Shown here: positions 46,459 through 59,049 of the stretch, piece after piece
How positions within the stretch are numbered: the first letter of the stretch is position 1
How the letters are laid out: each line of letters begins with the position of its first letter
Assembly: GCA_000151295.1 (NCBI GenBank)
Contig: GG745328.1
Span: 919,598-983,597 of the forward strand
Source: Allomyces macrogynus ATCC 38327
Lineage: Eukaryota > Blastocladiomycota > Blastocladiomycetes > Blastocladiales > Blastocladiaceae
Direction of reading: 5' to 3'
Length of the DNA stretch: 64,000 nt
Translations under genes and position numbers: made by a program
Notes under the pieces: generated by a model
Told to the model about the DNA's origin: nothing
Seen by the model: the letters and a program-made list of their open reading frames with translations, nothing else
Databases searched by the model: none

Positions 46459-47008
46459 TTTGTGCGACGGTGCCGACCGTCGCAGTGATTGGACGTGATC
46501 ACGGCGGGTCGTTGTTGTGACAGGGAGGCCGCCCAAGTTCGTGAATGCTCGCCCAAGTCGCCGCGTGCGGTGCTGGACGTGCTGCTGGTTCTGCGGCGCG
46601 TCGCCGCCTCGAGTCGTTGCGGTGTTGCTCGCCGAGCAGAAGGGCCATGGTTGACGTGGGGCGCTGGGATTCGGTTTGCGGTGGTGGAGATCAGCATCAG
46701 CAACGCTGGCATGGCAAAGCGGTGCGTTACGTAACGTCAATCAATGACCACAGCAACGCACCACGCAGGCTGCGAGGCATGCGAGACGCGTCGGGCTCTC
46801 TTTCACTCCCCATGCTTGCACAGCCTCTGCTCATGCTGGCTCCTTCGACGACGCGCAACCTCGATCAACACGGCCAGCAGGCTTTCAAGTACGGCCCGAA
46901 CACGGCGTCTCCCACGCGTACGATTAGCTTTTGAGCGATACAAAGCTACCTATATCAACAGCCAACCGCAGCGAGCCCCACCCGCCTCCATCGCGCCGGC
47001 CCGCCGCA
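46459..47008. other. Intergenic region
   Basis: 550 bp between the ABC1-kinase start and the THI20 stop, both genes on the minus strand. No further gene is recognised. Promoter of the kinase gene by position. Confidence 0.5.
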
Positions 47009-49067
47009 TTACCACTCGACATTCCATCCCATTTCCCAGAACCCGCACTCGAGCAGCGTGGCCTTGCGGAACGTTTCCACCAACGCCTCGATCCGCTTGG
47101 GCGCATGCCAGACACCAAACTCGACGGCCAGCCGCTCCAGCAACACTTCGCCGTCGCGCACCGCCTGCTGGTAATCGTTATCGGCATAGTTGCAAATCCA
47201 CTTCCAGTACCGGTTCTTCTCATGGTCTTTGACCGTCGACTCGCTGTTGTACAAGTTCATGCCAATATCACCGTACCCAAGCAGACACGGTGCGAGCGCG
47301 GCACGCAAATCGAGCAAGTCACCGGCCATCCCGCGGTCGAGCGTGAACCGCGTGTAGGCCATGTTTGGGCGCGCTTCCTTGGTGGCCGATAGTTCGGCCT
47401 TGGAAATGCCCCATTCGGCGCAGTAGTCGACGTGCAGTTGCGACTATCAAGGCGATGAGGTGAAGGTCAGTGATCGCGAATCACAAGCCGCCTCTGAAGG
47501 AAACTTCATTACCTCGCGCGCAATGTGGCACACAATCTCGGCCGAGAACACCGTGTCGGCCATCGACTGCGCCTTGTAGGCGGCCAGCGCATTGCACCGC
47601 GCGAAATGAGTCAGGAAAATGTAGTCTTGCGTCAGGTAGTGCCGGAACGAGGCTTCGGGAAGCGTGCCGTCGGCCATGCCCAGGACAAACCTGTGCTTCG
47701 TGTAGGCGTGCTAGAAAGGGAGCGGCAGACCAGGTCAGCTCAATCTCAGACCAGCGTCAGGCAGCGAATTGTGACGCACCCATTCGGCCGAGCAAGCGTT
47801 CTTGAGCAGCTGCACAAACGACCGCTGCGTCGGAATCAGCCGCGACTCGACGCGCCAGCCATAGTCGCTCAGCACCACAACACGGTCCTCGACCACCGCC
47901 TCCTCGTCGGCAACCGCAATAACGTTCCCATTCGCCACCGACTCATCCACATACCCCTCGGGCCCCGGCAAATAATCTTCGAGCAGTGCAGTCGCCGCCG
48001 TCGCCGACCGCAAATGAAACGCGTGGTTCAGTGGTCCGTGCCCTTGGCCCAGCGGCAACGCATGCACGATCGCCTGGTGCGTGTAGGCCACACCACGACG
48101 CACCGCATCGGGCACGTTCGCGCCCGACGCCAAGAGCGCCGTGATCGCGGCCGACAAGGTGCACCCGGTCCCGTGCGTGTTGAGCGTCTTGACGCGCGCC
48201 GTCTTGAAGAGCGTGTACTCCCCCGTCTGCCCGTCATAGAGGACATCGATCACGATCCCGGCCTGCGCGGTTAACTCGGCGTTCTCGTCACCAAAAGGTT
48301 CGAGGGTGACCGGGTCGAGCGCCAGGTGGCCGCCTTTGATCAGAACGTACCGCGGACCGAGCGTGTGCAGTGCGGCCGCCGCGAGTTTCATGTCGGCGAT
48401 CGACCGGATACGGTCGGGCAAGTCGGCGGGGCGGTCGGGCACGTGCTGCAACAGAACGTCGGCCTCGGGCGCGTTGGGCGTGATCAGGGTCGCAAGGGGC
48501 AGAAGCGACGCGACAAGTGCCGAGACGGCGTCGGGCCCGAGCAGGTGCGCGCCGGAGGTCGCGACCATGACGGGGTCGATGACCAGGTACGGAATCGCGG
48601 CGGTGCGGACGAGGTCGGCGACAGTCTCGATGAGCGAGGCCGAGAAGAGCATGCCTGGGCAAGACGCTAGTTAGGGCCAAGTGGGGCGAAAGTGGCGATG
48701 TGGGCTGTAAAAAAGAACCGCGCACTTGCCTGTCTTCATGGCATCAACGCCCAGGTCCGAGACAACGGCAGTGAACTGCGCGCGCACAAAGTCTTCGGGT
48801 ACGGCGTGGATGCCCGTGACGCCGAGCGTGTTCTGCGCGGTCAGGGCCGTCAAGACTGCAATCGGAGCGGAGCGTGTTCGTCGCGCGTCAGTCGTGCGTC
48901 GTCAAAGTTCACGAGCAATAACAGCAGCGACGCGCACCCGACATGCCGTAGGTGGCGAGCGCCGTGAAGGTCTTGAGGTCGGCCTGGATCCCGGCACCGC
49001 CGCCGCAGTCGGACCCGGCGACGGTCAGGGCGCGTGGGACCTTGGTCGGGTTGATGGTCGTGGTCAT
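47009..49067 (-). CDS. THI20: THI20-type fused HMP/HMP-P kinase and TenA thiaminase II
   Basis: Five exons (49067-48938, 48855-48730, 48654-47780, 47710-47513, 47443-47009) give 587 aa. The ThiD half has [32 protein letters not shown] (across a splice), [24 protein letters not shown] and the anion-hole loop [13 protein letters not shown]. The TenA half, from about residue 375, has [31 protein letters not shown] (candidate catalytic Cys) and [11 protein letters not shown] (candidate catalytic Glu). Known role: two phosphorylations of hydroxymethylpyrimidine for thiamine synthesis, and salvage hydrolysis of thiamine breakdown products. Exon 2 ends at a GC donor (GCAAGT), a clear GC-AG intron. 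It shares a 663-bp divergent promoter interval with TIM50. Confidence 0.95.
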
Positions 49068-49730
49068 AGCGGCTCGGGGACAGCAGCAAACGCGATCAGC
49101 TGGGAGAGGTTGGGCGGGCACCCGTCCGACGTTGGTATTTATACTGGTCGCGCTCGCAAGAACGCGGTGGAGGGTCGGTGATCAGGCCTTGGTGGTGGTT
49201 GCTCGGACAGGCCGACAAAGGTCGCGGCTGTGGCGCAAGTGGTGGAGCAAGAAAGGCGCGCGCGAGCGGGCAAGTGCACCACACAAGTTTGCTTGGGGTA
49301 GGCCGGAATCCCTGTTACACGTCGAGAGGATCGACAGGATAGCGCTTGTCGTGCCGCTTGTCGTGCAGCTCGCTGCGATGTGGGGGAGGAGCTGCTGGTT
49401 GGAGTTGGGCGACAGTGTCTCCCGAGGTAGGGTTTGTCGCACGTGGCGTCAGCTGCCCGCGATCTCTTTTGGCCTACCGCACAAACGAACGAGAGGAGCG
49501 ATCACGGCCTGCGTGCCGAACGACCAACCCACCAGCACCTCGTCGGCCCCGATTAGCGTCTTGCAATCCGCGACGACATACGCCCTCGTCCACGGCGATC
49601 CCGCAACTGCAACTTGCCGCACCCCGCGCTCCCCGCCCGCGCCGAGCACCCAGCGCGATTCGACAAACAGCAGCGCCCTGACTAGCGCCCTGACTGCACC
49701 AACAACCGAACCTACATTGACCATACGACC
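49068..49730. promoter_or_regulatory. Divergent promoter interval THI20/TIM50
   Basis: 663 bp between two start codons pointing away from each other, with no gene inside. Regulation by thiamine would be expected for THI20, but no riboswitch core was found here. Confidence 0.45.
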
Positions 49731-51182
49731 ATGCTGAGCGCTGTGCTCCTGCCGCGCGCGCTCTCTGCCGCGGCCCGACCCGCTGCCCTGCGCGCTGCCG
49801 CGACGACGATCGCGTCAACCCGCCGCTCGTTTGGTGCAACCGCATTTGCGCGCGCCGACGAGGGCAAGAAGCCGCTGCCCAACCTCAACATTGGCCAAGG
49901 TCTCGCGTCGCAAACGCTGCTCGGCCAGGTCGCGGCCGAACAGGCCGAACGTGCCGCGTCCGAAACCGCATCCACATCCGCAGGCGATGCCGACCCTACC
50001 GCCAGCAAGCCCGAGGCCGATGGTGCCTCCTCGACCGACCGGAAAAAGGCGCGCAAGGCCAAGTCGAGCGACGACGGCATGACCCCCGCGCAGAACCTGG
50101 CCTCGAACGTGTTCCTCTTTGCGCTGGTCGCCGGCTCCATCTTCTACTTTGGCCGGCCAGATGACGACCACCCGGACAAGTCGTGGTCCCCCTCGGCCAT
50201 GTGGGACCGCGCCAAGGTCCGCGTCTCGGCCATGACCAAGGAGTACACGACGCCTGCCTTCGAAAAACTGCTGCCGGACCCGCTGCCGCCGGGCTACCAG
50301 CGCGAGTACACGCTCGTCATCAACCTGAACGACACGCTGATCCATTCTGAGTGGACCTCGCAGCACGGGTGGCGCGTCGCCAAGCGTCCGGGGATCGACT
50401 ACTTCTTGGGCTACCTGTCGCGTTTCTACGAGATTGTCGTCTTCACGCGGTCGCAGGGGTTCACGGCCTACCCGATCATCGACAAGCTCGATACCTACCA
50501 GGGGATCACCTATCGCCTGTTCCGCGACGCAACGCACTACCATAACGGCAAGCACGTCAAGGACCTGTCGCGACTGAACCGCGATTTGTCCAAGGTCGTG
50601 ATCATGGACTGGGACGAGGACGCCTACTCGCTGCAGCCCGAGAATGCGATCCATCTCGACAGGTGGGACGGGAAACCTACCGCGCGGTCGCTCAACGACT
50701 ACATCCCCTTCCTCGAAATGATTGCGCTCTCCGGTGTCCCGGACGTGCGCCCGATCCTGCAGTCCTACCAGGGCGCCGACGTGCCCACCAAGTTTGCCGA
50801 ACGCCAAGCCGAGTACCGCCGTCGGATTGCCGATGAACTGAAAAAGGCCGAGGAGGAGGCGCACGCAAATGCGTCGTCGCGGTCGGGCGGGCTGCTGGGG
50901 CTGTTGGGTGGGGGCAAGGGCATGGCGCTGCGCCGGCAGCAGGAGCAGCAAATGGACCTGTTCCGGCACTCGCAGTTGATGCAAAAGCAGTTTGAGGAGG
51001 AGGCGGCCATGATCAAGGCCGAGGCCGACAAGGCGCGCGCCGCGCAGGAGGAACAGCTCAAGGCCATGAAGGAGGCCATGGCCAAGAAGACGACGCTCTA
51101 CGCTTACATTCGCGATAACGTTATGGGGCCGCCGCCGGGTATGCAGATGCCGCCGGCCGACGCTGGCGCACCGCTGCCGTAG
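49731..51182 (+). CDS. TIM50: TIM50, presequence receptor of the TIM23 complex
   Basis: Single exon, 483 aa. An Arg/Ala-rich presequence ([18 protein letters not shown]) precedes a Ser/Ala linker and one membrane span near residue 125 ([18 protein letters not shown]). The FCP1-like domain follows ([88 protein letters not shown]). The phosphatase DxDx motif is degenerate (NLND), as expected for a binding rather than catalytic domain. The tail has a coiled coil and a Gly/Pro-rich end. Known role: inner-membrane receptor that takes preproteins from the TOM complex in the intermembrane space. A clean ATG follows ACGACC at 49731. Confidence 0.95.
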   Translation: MLSAVLLPRALSAAARPAALRAAATTIASTRRSFGATAFARADEGKKPLPNLNIGQGLASQTLLGQVAAEQAERAASETASTSAGDADPTASKPEADGASSTDRKKARKAKSSDDGMTPAQNLASNVFLFALVAGSIFYFGRPDDDHPDKSWSPSAMWDRAKVRVSAMTKEYTTPAFEKLLPDPLPPGYQREYTLVINLNDTLIHSEWTSQHGWRVAKRPGIDYFLGYLSRFYEIVVFTRSQGFTAYPIIDKLDTYQGITYRLFRDATHYHNGKHVKDLSRLNRDLSKVVIMDWDEDAYSLQPENAIHLDRWDGKPTARSLNDYIPFLEMIALSGVPDVRPILQSYQGADVPTKFAERQAEYRRRIADELKKAEEEAHANASSRSGGLLGLLGGGKGMALRRQQEQQMDLFRHSQLMQKQFEEEAAMIKAEADKARAAQEEQLKAMKEAMAKKTTLYAYIRDNVMGPPPGMQMPPADAGAPLP

Positions 51183-51562
51183 TTTGCGGGTGGAGGTGCG
51201 TTTTTGTTTGATTTTGATCGGGTCGTCGCGTTTTACCGAGCAGTTTTCTCAAGTTTGGTTTGACTCGCAGTCGTCGACCCGCGCGTGCCAGTTGTTGCGC
51301 GTATTCCTGCCCTTTTTGTTGTTTGATAGGATTGGTTGTCCCTAGTGCTTTAGAATCTATTTTGGTTCGCGGTGACGGCGGTTCGACTTGCTCGTGAGCT
51401 CGTGAGAGCCTTCATCGACCTTTCATTCGCAGGACGATGCCAACACCACGGCGCGCGTTATGATCTGCCGATCATGGACAGCTGGCGCGCGCCACCAAAC
51501 TCGCCACCACCAGCACCTCGATCGTGCCACCAACCAACCCCCTGCAATCAACTCGACCAACC
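51183..51562. other. Intergenic region downstream of TIM50
   Basis: 380 bp of non-coding sequence, T-rich in its first half, which fits a 3' untranslated region. The second half presumably holds the promoter of the CHASE-PAS gene A. Nothing else is recognised. Confidence 0.5.
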
Positions 51563-54500
51563 ATGTCGGCCACGCGGCCGCCAACGCGCCGGTCCATGTC
51601 GGCCACGTCGGTCACCTCGATCGCGTCCGGCTTGACCTCGGCCAACGACCGACCCGTTCTCTCTGGCCGCGTCGCCGAAATTTCCGAGGACGAAGCCGAG
51701 CAAACGCGCAAATGGACGCGGATCGCGCTCGCGGCCGCTGCCGTCGTCGTGCTCGCCGGAATCGGTCGGTATCGCGTGCTCCCATCACGGTTCTGATCAC
51801 GTTATTGACGTCCGACACCAATCCTCGCTCAACAGGGTGCGCCGTGGGCCTCTTCTTTGTTCTGCACAGCGTCGAAATGGACAAGTACCACAAGAATTGG
51901 GCGTCGCTGTGTGAGGAGAACGTGCGACTGCTCGACGTCGCGTTCAATCGGCGGCTGTCTTCGTCGGTACGTATCTTGGCTCGCGCCACCGACTATGATT
52001 GCTGTTGTTAACGATGGGGCGATACTTGAATCGGTCGACTAGTTGCTGAACGTCGCGGCCTACGTGCACGCGGTGCCCGAGGTGTCGCAAGGCATGCCGC
52101 TGCTGCTGCATCTCTGTCTCTCTCGCCACCACGGATCGGGACAGCTGACGCTTTTTATACAAGGTAGATAACCTCATGACGTTTACGCAGCACTCGTCGC
52201 TTGATCGCTCGCTCCTCTACAGCATCTCCAACGCGCCCGTCCTCTCGTACGACGACATCCCAAAGTTTGAAGCGCGGTACGGCGCGAGTCTGTGGCCACA
52301 ACCGCTCCCACCCAGTGAGCTCGTGCTCGTTTACGGCCGCCCTGTTGCATCGCCCGTCTTGTTCATCTACCCGCCGGCCATCATTCGATCAATCACGGGG
52401 TTCAACCAGTTCAGTAACCAGCAGCGGCGCGACGCGCTTCTCGCACTTCTGCGGTCGCCGACCATGCGCATGTCGATCTCCGACCCGGTTGGCGTGATCC
52501 CGACCAACGCGCGCGGGTTTATTGTGTGGGTCAAGGCGATGAACCGGACCTCAGTCGACGCAGACACGCCGTTTGCGCAGTGGATTGCCGCGGCGACGAT
52601 CGAAGTCTCGACTCTGCTCAAGTCGTCACTCGGGTCCCGTAGTGCCGAGCGCGGCGTCTACGTGGACGTGATCCACCCGACGGGCGAGCAGGTCTTCACG
52701 ACGGTGCCAACTAACGTGTCCAAAAACGACCTCGACGCGCACAACTACACGATCCCGGTGCTCAACCAGCACTGGCCCGCCGTCTGCTGGGCGTCGCCGC
52801 ACTTCTACAAGTCCATGGTCACGGCTTGGCCGATCGTCGTGGGCGTGATCTTGCTCGTGTTTTTCCTCTTCGCCGCTGAATTCGCGCGCCGCGCGATCAT
52901 GCGGTACATTACCGCCAAACACTTGCTGCGCAGGTACCAGATCCAGGACCAGCTGTTGTCGACTTTGTCGCGGTACTCGAAAGCCATTATTGAGGCGCTG
53001 CCCGACTGCCTGCTGGTCGTGAACGCGCACGGCCGGATTTTGGGCATCAACGAGGCGGTGCTAGACGTGACGGGGTACTCGGTCGCGGAACTCGAGGCGA
53101 TGCCCATCGACCGGCTCGTGTTCCCAAAACTGCTCGATTTGGGGATCCACACGTCGCCCGTCTCGACTGCCGACGACACTCTCGCGCCGGCCGCGACGCC
53201 GACACCGCAACCGCCGGCAGCTGCGCTGACACCACAACCGCAGGTAGCTGCGCCGCCGCGCGCCGTGGATCCGGCAAGTCGCGCCGGGTTTGTTCCGCCG
53301 AGCCGCGCGTCGGCGACCGGGCCGCCACCGCCCTCGTCGCGCGGCCAGCGCGTGCACATCACCGATTCGGCCGGCACGACGACCGCCGCCCAGGACGACG
53401 ACCCTGGCGGCGACACCGCCAGTCTTCTCGAAGTCGGGTTCTTCGAAGGCACCGTGCGGCGCAAAGATGGCACCTCCTTCCCGGCCTCGATCTCCGTGAA
53501 CGCTGCGGGCGACGCGATGCAGGACGGCAACCCGCGCGCGATTCTCGATCACGCCGTGGAAGTTGGCATGACGCCGCTCAGCCGGTCGCGCAATGGCGGC
53601 GGGACCGTGCGCGTCTTTGATACGTCGATCGCGCAAGTCGTGCTCTTCCACGACATTTCCGACCAGATGGACATGCAACGCGCGGCGGCGGCCGCCAAGC
53701 ACGACGAGCGCGAGGCGACAAGGAGTAAAGAGTCGCTTCTGCGGTTCTTGGGGCGGTCGCTGTTCCCGCAGACGCTCTCGGTGCATTCCGCGCTGCGCAC
53801 GATTCAGCGGTACCTGCACGATTTGGGGATGGGGGTCGGGTTGGTGGGCGGTGATGGTGGGGTAGTGTCGGCAACACGCGCGACGTCGCTCGTCTCGTCG
53901 GCGTCAGTCTTCGAGGAGATCGACGCGGCCGAAGCGACCGCCAAGCACATGGTCCTGCTCATGGAGGACCTGGCGCTGTTTATTGGCACGCCGTTCCCGG
54001 CGCGGTACGCGGAGCAAACGCCCGGCACGCCGCTGCGCACGATCATGCAGGACGGACTGGATGCGCGCAGGGACGTGACGGGGGCCAAGCGCATGGTGAT
54101 TACCAAGTCCGTGGATCCGGCGAATACCGTAATTGGTGGGGAACTGACGCAGTTGCGGTTGTTGGTCGCGAAAATGCTGTTTCTCGGGTCGTCGGTCGCG
54201 CTGCCAGACTCGACGTGGGTCTTGCAGTACACGATCACCGACGCGGCGAGGGGCCGTGCGCCGGCGGCGCCCGCGTCCCCGACACCGTCGACCGCGTCGA
54301 CCGGGTCGTCCTCGTCGTCGACATCGTCCTACTCGGTCTCATCCGCCGCGGCAGGCTCATCATCGCACGGTCGGTGCCGGCAGCGGCGTGCGCCCGCGGT
54401 CGCGCCCGTCTCGCCACCCATGCCGCCAGCGCCGCCGGGTCCGGCCGAGCGGATGGTCCCACTCTCGATTCATTTGAGGCAGCGGTTGTCGGCCATGGAC

Positions 54501-54846
54501 AAGGCGCTGATTCTCGACGACCTTGAGCTCAGCTTGAAGCACGGGTCGAGCGGGTCCGAGTTTGGCAACTTGGCGCTGACGTACCTCGGGCTCGCAAAAT
54601 TTGTGAAGCGGATTGGCGGGATGCTTGGGCGGTCGGGGGATCCGGTCACGGGCAGCTGCACGCTTGATGTCGAGGTACGCGGTTTTGTGGGTTGTGGAGA
54701 AAAAAAATTGCGGTTCTGATCCTGACCCGACACTGTCGATCGAGTAGGTGCCATTGTCACGAATTCAAGCGTGGGCGACGTTTCCGACCGCTAGTCGGCA
54801 GGACGAGACCACAACTGGCCGGAGACCTGGGCAGCAGCGGTCGTAG
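51563..54846 (+). CDS. CHASE-PAS receptor with degenerate histidine-kinase module (copy A)
   Basis: Five exons (51563-51764, 51836-51966, 52043-52091, 52168-54674, 54748-54846) give 995 aa. A membrane span at about 53-78 is followed by a CHASE-like sensor domain (LLDVAFNRRLSSS, FEARYG, FSNQQRRDALLALL, GFIVWVKAMN). A second span lies near 345-367 (IVVGVILLVFFLFAAEFARR). A PAS domain (YSKAIIEALPDCLLVVNAHG) is split by a Pro/Ala-rich insert and closes at VVLFHDISDQ. The next block has the layout of a histidine kinase, but the phosphoacceptor position reads SLLRFLGRSLFP without His. Instead of the N-box there is LLVAKMLFLGSSVAL. LGLAKFVKRIGGMLG survives from the G2-like region. The last exon is placed by parallel with copy B. 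Inferred: a membrane sensor without kinase activity. Confidence 0.8.
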
Positions 54847-55123
54847 CATCACCAGCAGAGGAGGTAGCGTGCTGGAGAGGTAGATCAAAAAGGAAAACAA
54901 TGTCTTCGATATATTTTTGTTTCGCGTCAGACTGGGTGTCGGTATGGCATGGCCTGGTCGCCAAACCGCACCGATCGCACTGACCCTTCGACGCCCCTGT
55001 GACCCCCACTCGAATTCAGCCCACAGTCGTGCACGGCCGCACCAAACTGCCCGCACTCGATTCGGGAGCAGCAAACATCCAAATTCGTCTCCAACACCAT
55101 CGTCTGTCGCCGACACTGCCGCA
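54847..55123. other. Short spacer between the tandem receptor genes
   Basis: 277 bp between copy A stop and copy B start, containing an AT-rich patch (54890-54920). It must hold the terminator of A and the promoter of B. Confidence 0.5.
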
Positions 55124-58100
55124 ATGCCGACCGCGACGCTCCGGCGGTCACGGCGCAACGCGGCGTCGCGATCGTCGACAAGTAGCAACACCAATGATCG
55201 GACGTCGACGGGCAATGCCGCAGCGCCATGGAATAGCGATGACGAGGAGCGACAGCTTCGCCGCGGGCGGTGGACCGCGCTTGCTGCGGCGATGGCGGTG
55301 GCGTGTGCTGGCGTAGGTCCGCATCAGTGCGCCCATCACGCGCCAGTAGCGGTTGCGTCTGACCCCTCTCGATCTCCTCTAGGATGTGTGCTTGCCCTCT
55401 ACTTTCCGCTGCACGCGGTCGAGGCGGGCCGGTTCCGCGACGAGTGGAAGTCGGCGTGCGAGCAGAACGTGCGGTTGCTCGACGTGGCGTTCAAGAGGCA
55501 GCTGGCTGGCATGGTGCGTTGTCGTCTGGCGCTCACCCGACCGTGGCGCATAGTTGCTATCCACTCTGATCACGAAGTGCACCGTTGTCCCCGTTCGAAA
55601 AACAGGTCCTGAGCGCAGCCGCGTATGCGTCGTCTGTGCCGGTCATCAACCAAGGTGCACTCCTGGCGGCTGGCCGCAAATGCGCCGCCACGATCAAGCT
55701 GATCCATGTCGCTCCTCAGAGAACCTTGCCATGTACGCCAACCACTCGTCCATGGACCAAAAAGTCACGTATTCCGTCTCGAATTCGCCCATCCTGTCCT
55801 ACGACCAGCTCAACGAATTCGAATCGTACTACGGGCGGCCAATTTGGCCGAAGCCGCTCCCACTTGAAGACGATGTGCTCGTCAACGGCCAGCCGATTGC
55901 CGCACCGATGCTCTACCTGTGCGGATCACGTCCAGTTCACGTCGAATTGTTGAATTGAAGCTCCTCCACCCGGTCACGACTGACAAATCTGATCAAACGT
56001 TTGCAGTTTCCCGAGATCATTGACCTCGACCGTTGGCGGCTTCAACCAGCTCTCGGATCCGCGGCGGCGCTCGGCTCTGGTCGCCCTGTTGCAGTCGCCG
56101 TCGCAGCGCATCACCATTTCCGACGGGCCCGTCGCGATCATCCCCACCAATGAGCGCGGTTTCCAAGTGTGGGTAAAGGCCATGAACCGCACGGCCAGCG
56201 AGAGCACGCCCTTCACGTCATGGTTGTCGGGCGCAACTGTCGAAATCAAGACGCTGCTCGGCGCGACGCTCGCCAACCGCACGACCGACCGGGGTGTGTT
56301 TGTTGAGGTGATTCACCCAACTGGCGACCTGATCTACTCGACTGTGCCCAACAACGACACGACAAGCCCGGCTCTGTACTTGTCGCAATTGCTCACGATC
56401 CCAGTGCTCAATCAGCAGTGGACGTGCAAGTGCTGGGCCGCGACGCGGTTGCGCGGCCGGTATGTGACGCCGCGGCCTAGTGTTGTTGCGACTGTCACGG
56501 CCATTGTCTTCTTGGTCGCAGCTGAGGTAGCGCGTCGCGGCGTTCTGCGGCACTATTCGTCCAAGCGCCTTTTGCAGCAGTACCAGGTGCAAAACCGGCT
56601 GCTCTCGACGCTGTCGCGGTACTCCAAGGCGATCATCGAGGCGCTGCCAGACTGCTTGCTCGTCGTCAATGCGCACGGCCGCATTTTGGGAATCAACAGG
56701 GCTGTGCTCGATGTGACGGGATACTCGACCGCCGAACTCGAGTCGACGCCCGTCAGCGAGATTGTGTTCCCCATGAATCTCGACTTGGGGTTCCGTCCTT
56801 TGTCCTCTGTCTCCGACGACATGACCCAAGACGCTCCCGTCGTGCGCGCAGCATCTCCTCGCTCAGTGCGTTCTACGACCGTGCGACCGGCACTCCCAAG
56901 AATCGGCAATGGGACCGAATCACTGCTCGAGAACGGCGTCTTTGAGGGCACCGTACGGCGCAGCGACGGGTCCACGTTCCTCGCATCTATCGCCATCAAT
57001 GGCACTGCAACTGGAACCGACGTCCGACGCGCGATGCTCAACCACGCGACTGCCGCGGGCGTAACCCCACTCGTCTCGCACCAGCGGCGGCTGCTCGACG
57101 ACGATATTGCGCAATTCGTGCTGTTTCACGACATTTCCGACCAGATTCAGGCTCAGCGCATGGCCGGCACTGCGCGGTTCGACGAGCGCGAGGAGACGCA
57201 GACCAAGAACTCGCTGCTGCGGTTTCTTGCACAAGCGATTCTGCCACTGACGCTCGGGATGCATGACGCGCTCACAAGCATCCAAGCTTGCATGCGCGTT
57301 ACCGCGTTTGGGCTGGTTGAGTTTAGCCCCGTCGCGCCCGTGCAGGACCGACAAGTGTCTGCAACGTCGGTAAATGTGCCGCCCGTCATTCACGCGCGTA
57401 TTTCGAGTCGAACGGCGGTGGAGGATATTGATGCGGCCGTGGCCACGGCGCAGCACATGGTCGTGCTCATGGAGGACTTGGCGCTGCTGATCGGCACGCC
57501 GTTCTGTGCCGCGCGCCAGGAAGAGGAGTCGGTGGAGGGTGTGCCGCTGTACGAGTTGCAAGCCGACGCGCTCCGTGCTCAGGACGAGCGGATCGCAGAT
57601 AAGCGCCTGCGTGTGACGGTGACTGTTGACCCGCCGGCGACCGTAGTGGGTGGGCAACTTGCGACGCTGCGCATTCTCATGGCCAAGATGTTCTACCTCG
57701 GATCTTCGATCGCGCTGCCCGACGCTGCGTGGGAGATCACGTACACGGCCACACAAGCGAACCGTGCCGCGGCAACCTCTCCCTCGCCCACGATCTCGGC
57801 GGTGTCCAGCAGCTCGAGTCGCAGCAGCGTGTCCATCACCGCGCCGAAACGACGGCCGCGTGCGTGCCGGCTGCGAAATGCACCAACCGTGCCGCCAGTG
57901 CCCAACCACCCGGAATCCGCCGCGCCCATCGTGCCGCTCTCGATTCACCTGCGGCAAACGCTCTCGGCCATGGATAAGTCGGTGATCCTCGACGATCTCG
58001 AGCTGAGTTTGCAGCACGGGTCGCGCGGCAGCGAATTTGGCAGTTTGGCGCTCACGTTTGTTGGGCTCGCGACGTTTGTCAAGCGGATCGGTGGGGTGCT

Positions 58101-58307
58101 AGTGCGGTCGGTCGATCCGGCCACGGGAGCGTGCACGCTCGATGTGGAGGTGCGCTCTCTGGGTCGTGAATCAGGGTGGACAGTGTGCGTTTTACTGACC
58201 GCGTGGAGGAGAGGTAGGTCCCGCTCGCGCAGCTCGACGTGCGGGTCACTTTCCCGTCAGCCGGCGGCGCAGGCGCCGCCGACCATGTCGCGCACGGGCT
58301 CGAGTAG
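55124..58307 (+). CDS. CHASE-PAS receptor with degenerate histidine-kinase module (copy B)
   Basis: Six exons (55124-55316, 55383-55513, 55606-55654, 55720-55918, 56007-58149, 58218-58307) give 934 aa. Same layout as copy A: span one (TALAAAMAVACAGVGCVLAL), CHASE-like region (LLDVAFKRQLAGM, LNEFESYYG, LSDPRRRSALVALL, GFQVWVKAMN), span two near 350, PAS (RYSKAIIEALPDCLLVVNAH, identical to A), then the degenerate kinase module (NSLLRFLAQAILPLTLG, no His). The C-terminal end after the last splice (VPLAQLDVRVTFPSA) parallels A (VPLSRIQAWATFPTA). An extra intron in the CHASE region (55919-56006, GTGCGG donor) is absent from A. The PAS insert is much shorter than in A. Tandem duplication is clear and divergence considerable. 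Confidence 0.8.
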
Positions 58308-59049
58308 AGGATCGCGTTCCGCTTCCGCTACCACTGGTCGGAAGCGGATAGGATTCATACGAGGTTGTTGATATTGCCCCTTTCGCATTGATTTCCTCGC
58401 TCAACTCATGGTTGAATGTGATACGGTTATTTATCGCTTCGACTTTTTCCCAAGCGCACAGGCTGGCCGCTCCGACACGCCCACAATGTGCCCTCCCAGT
58501 GATATCTGTTCGGTGCCTGGTTCCCACTTGTGCTCGTTTCCGCCTCGGGCGACCTTCTCCATCACTAGTGTTCGTGTTGATTCCCCCTTGCCAACTTGTT
58601 GCGAGCACGTATCAAGCATCTCAAGGCCAGGTGCTGGTTGGTCTGTGGGTTCTTCCGAATGCGCTCGTCGGTCAAGAATCGCGCCTCTTTTCTCGTTCTA
58701 GGGTCCCCCATGTTCAAATGCATGTCTCATGTTGTATTGTGACACGGTCGATAAATCATCGCCACGCCTCCTCCTACATCCACCCACGCACTCCACCCAC
58801 ACCACGCCCTCCCAGTTCTATTAGTCCGGTGCTGACACGGCTTGTGCGCGTGCTTGTTCTCGTGTCGAGCGACAGTCTCCACCAGGGGCTGTGTCAGTTC
58901 TCGCTCGTCACTCTTTCGGTGGGTGTGTCCAAGGCGTATTGAGGCCATGTGCTCGACGCTCGAGGGTGCCCGTCGTCCAGGATTGCGCCTCCCGTCACGT
59001 TCACAAACTGCCCCAATCCAAATGCATGAACCGTGCAAACAAGGTGACT
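58308..59049. other. Convergent intergenic region
   Basis: 742 bp between the stop codons of copy B (+) and the DinB-family gene (-). T-rich stretches fit 3' untranslated regions. No gene is recognised. Confidence 0.5.

Noticed and set aside
47711..47779. Possible TPP riboswitch in a THI20 intron (contains CTGAGA)
   Set aside because: The intron is only 69 nt and lacks the second conserved half of the thiamine aptamer. A chance hexamer is more likely.
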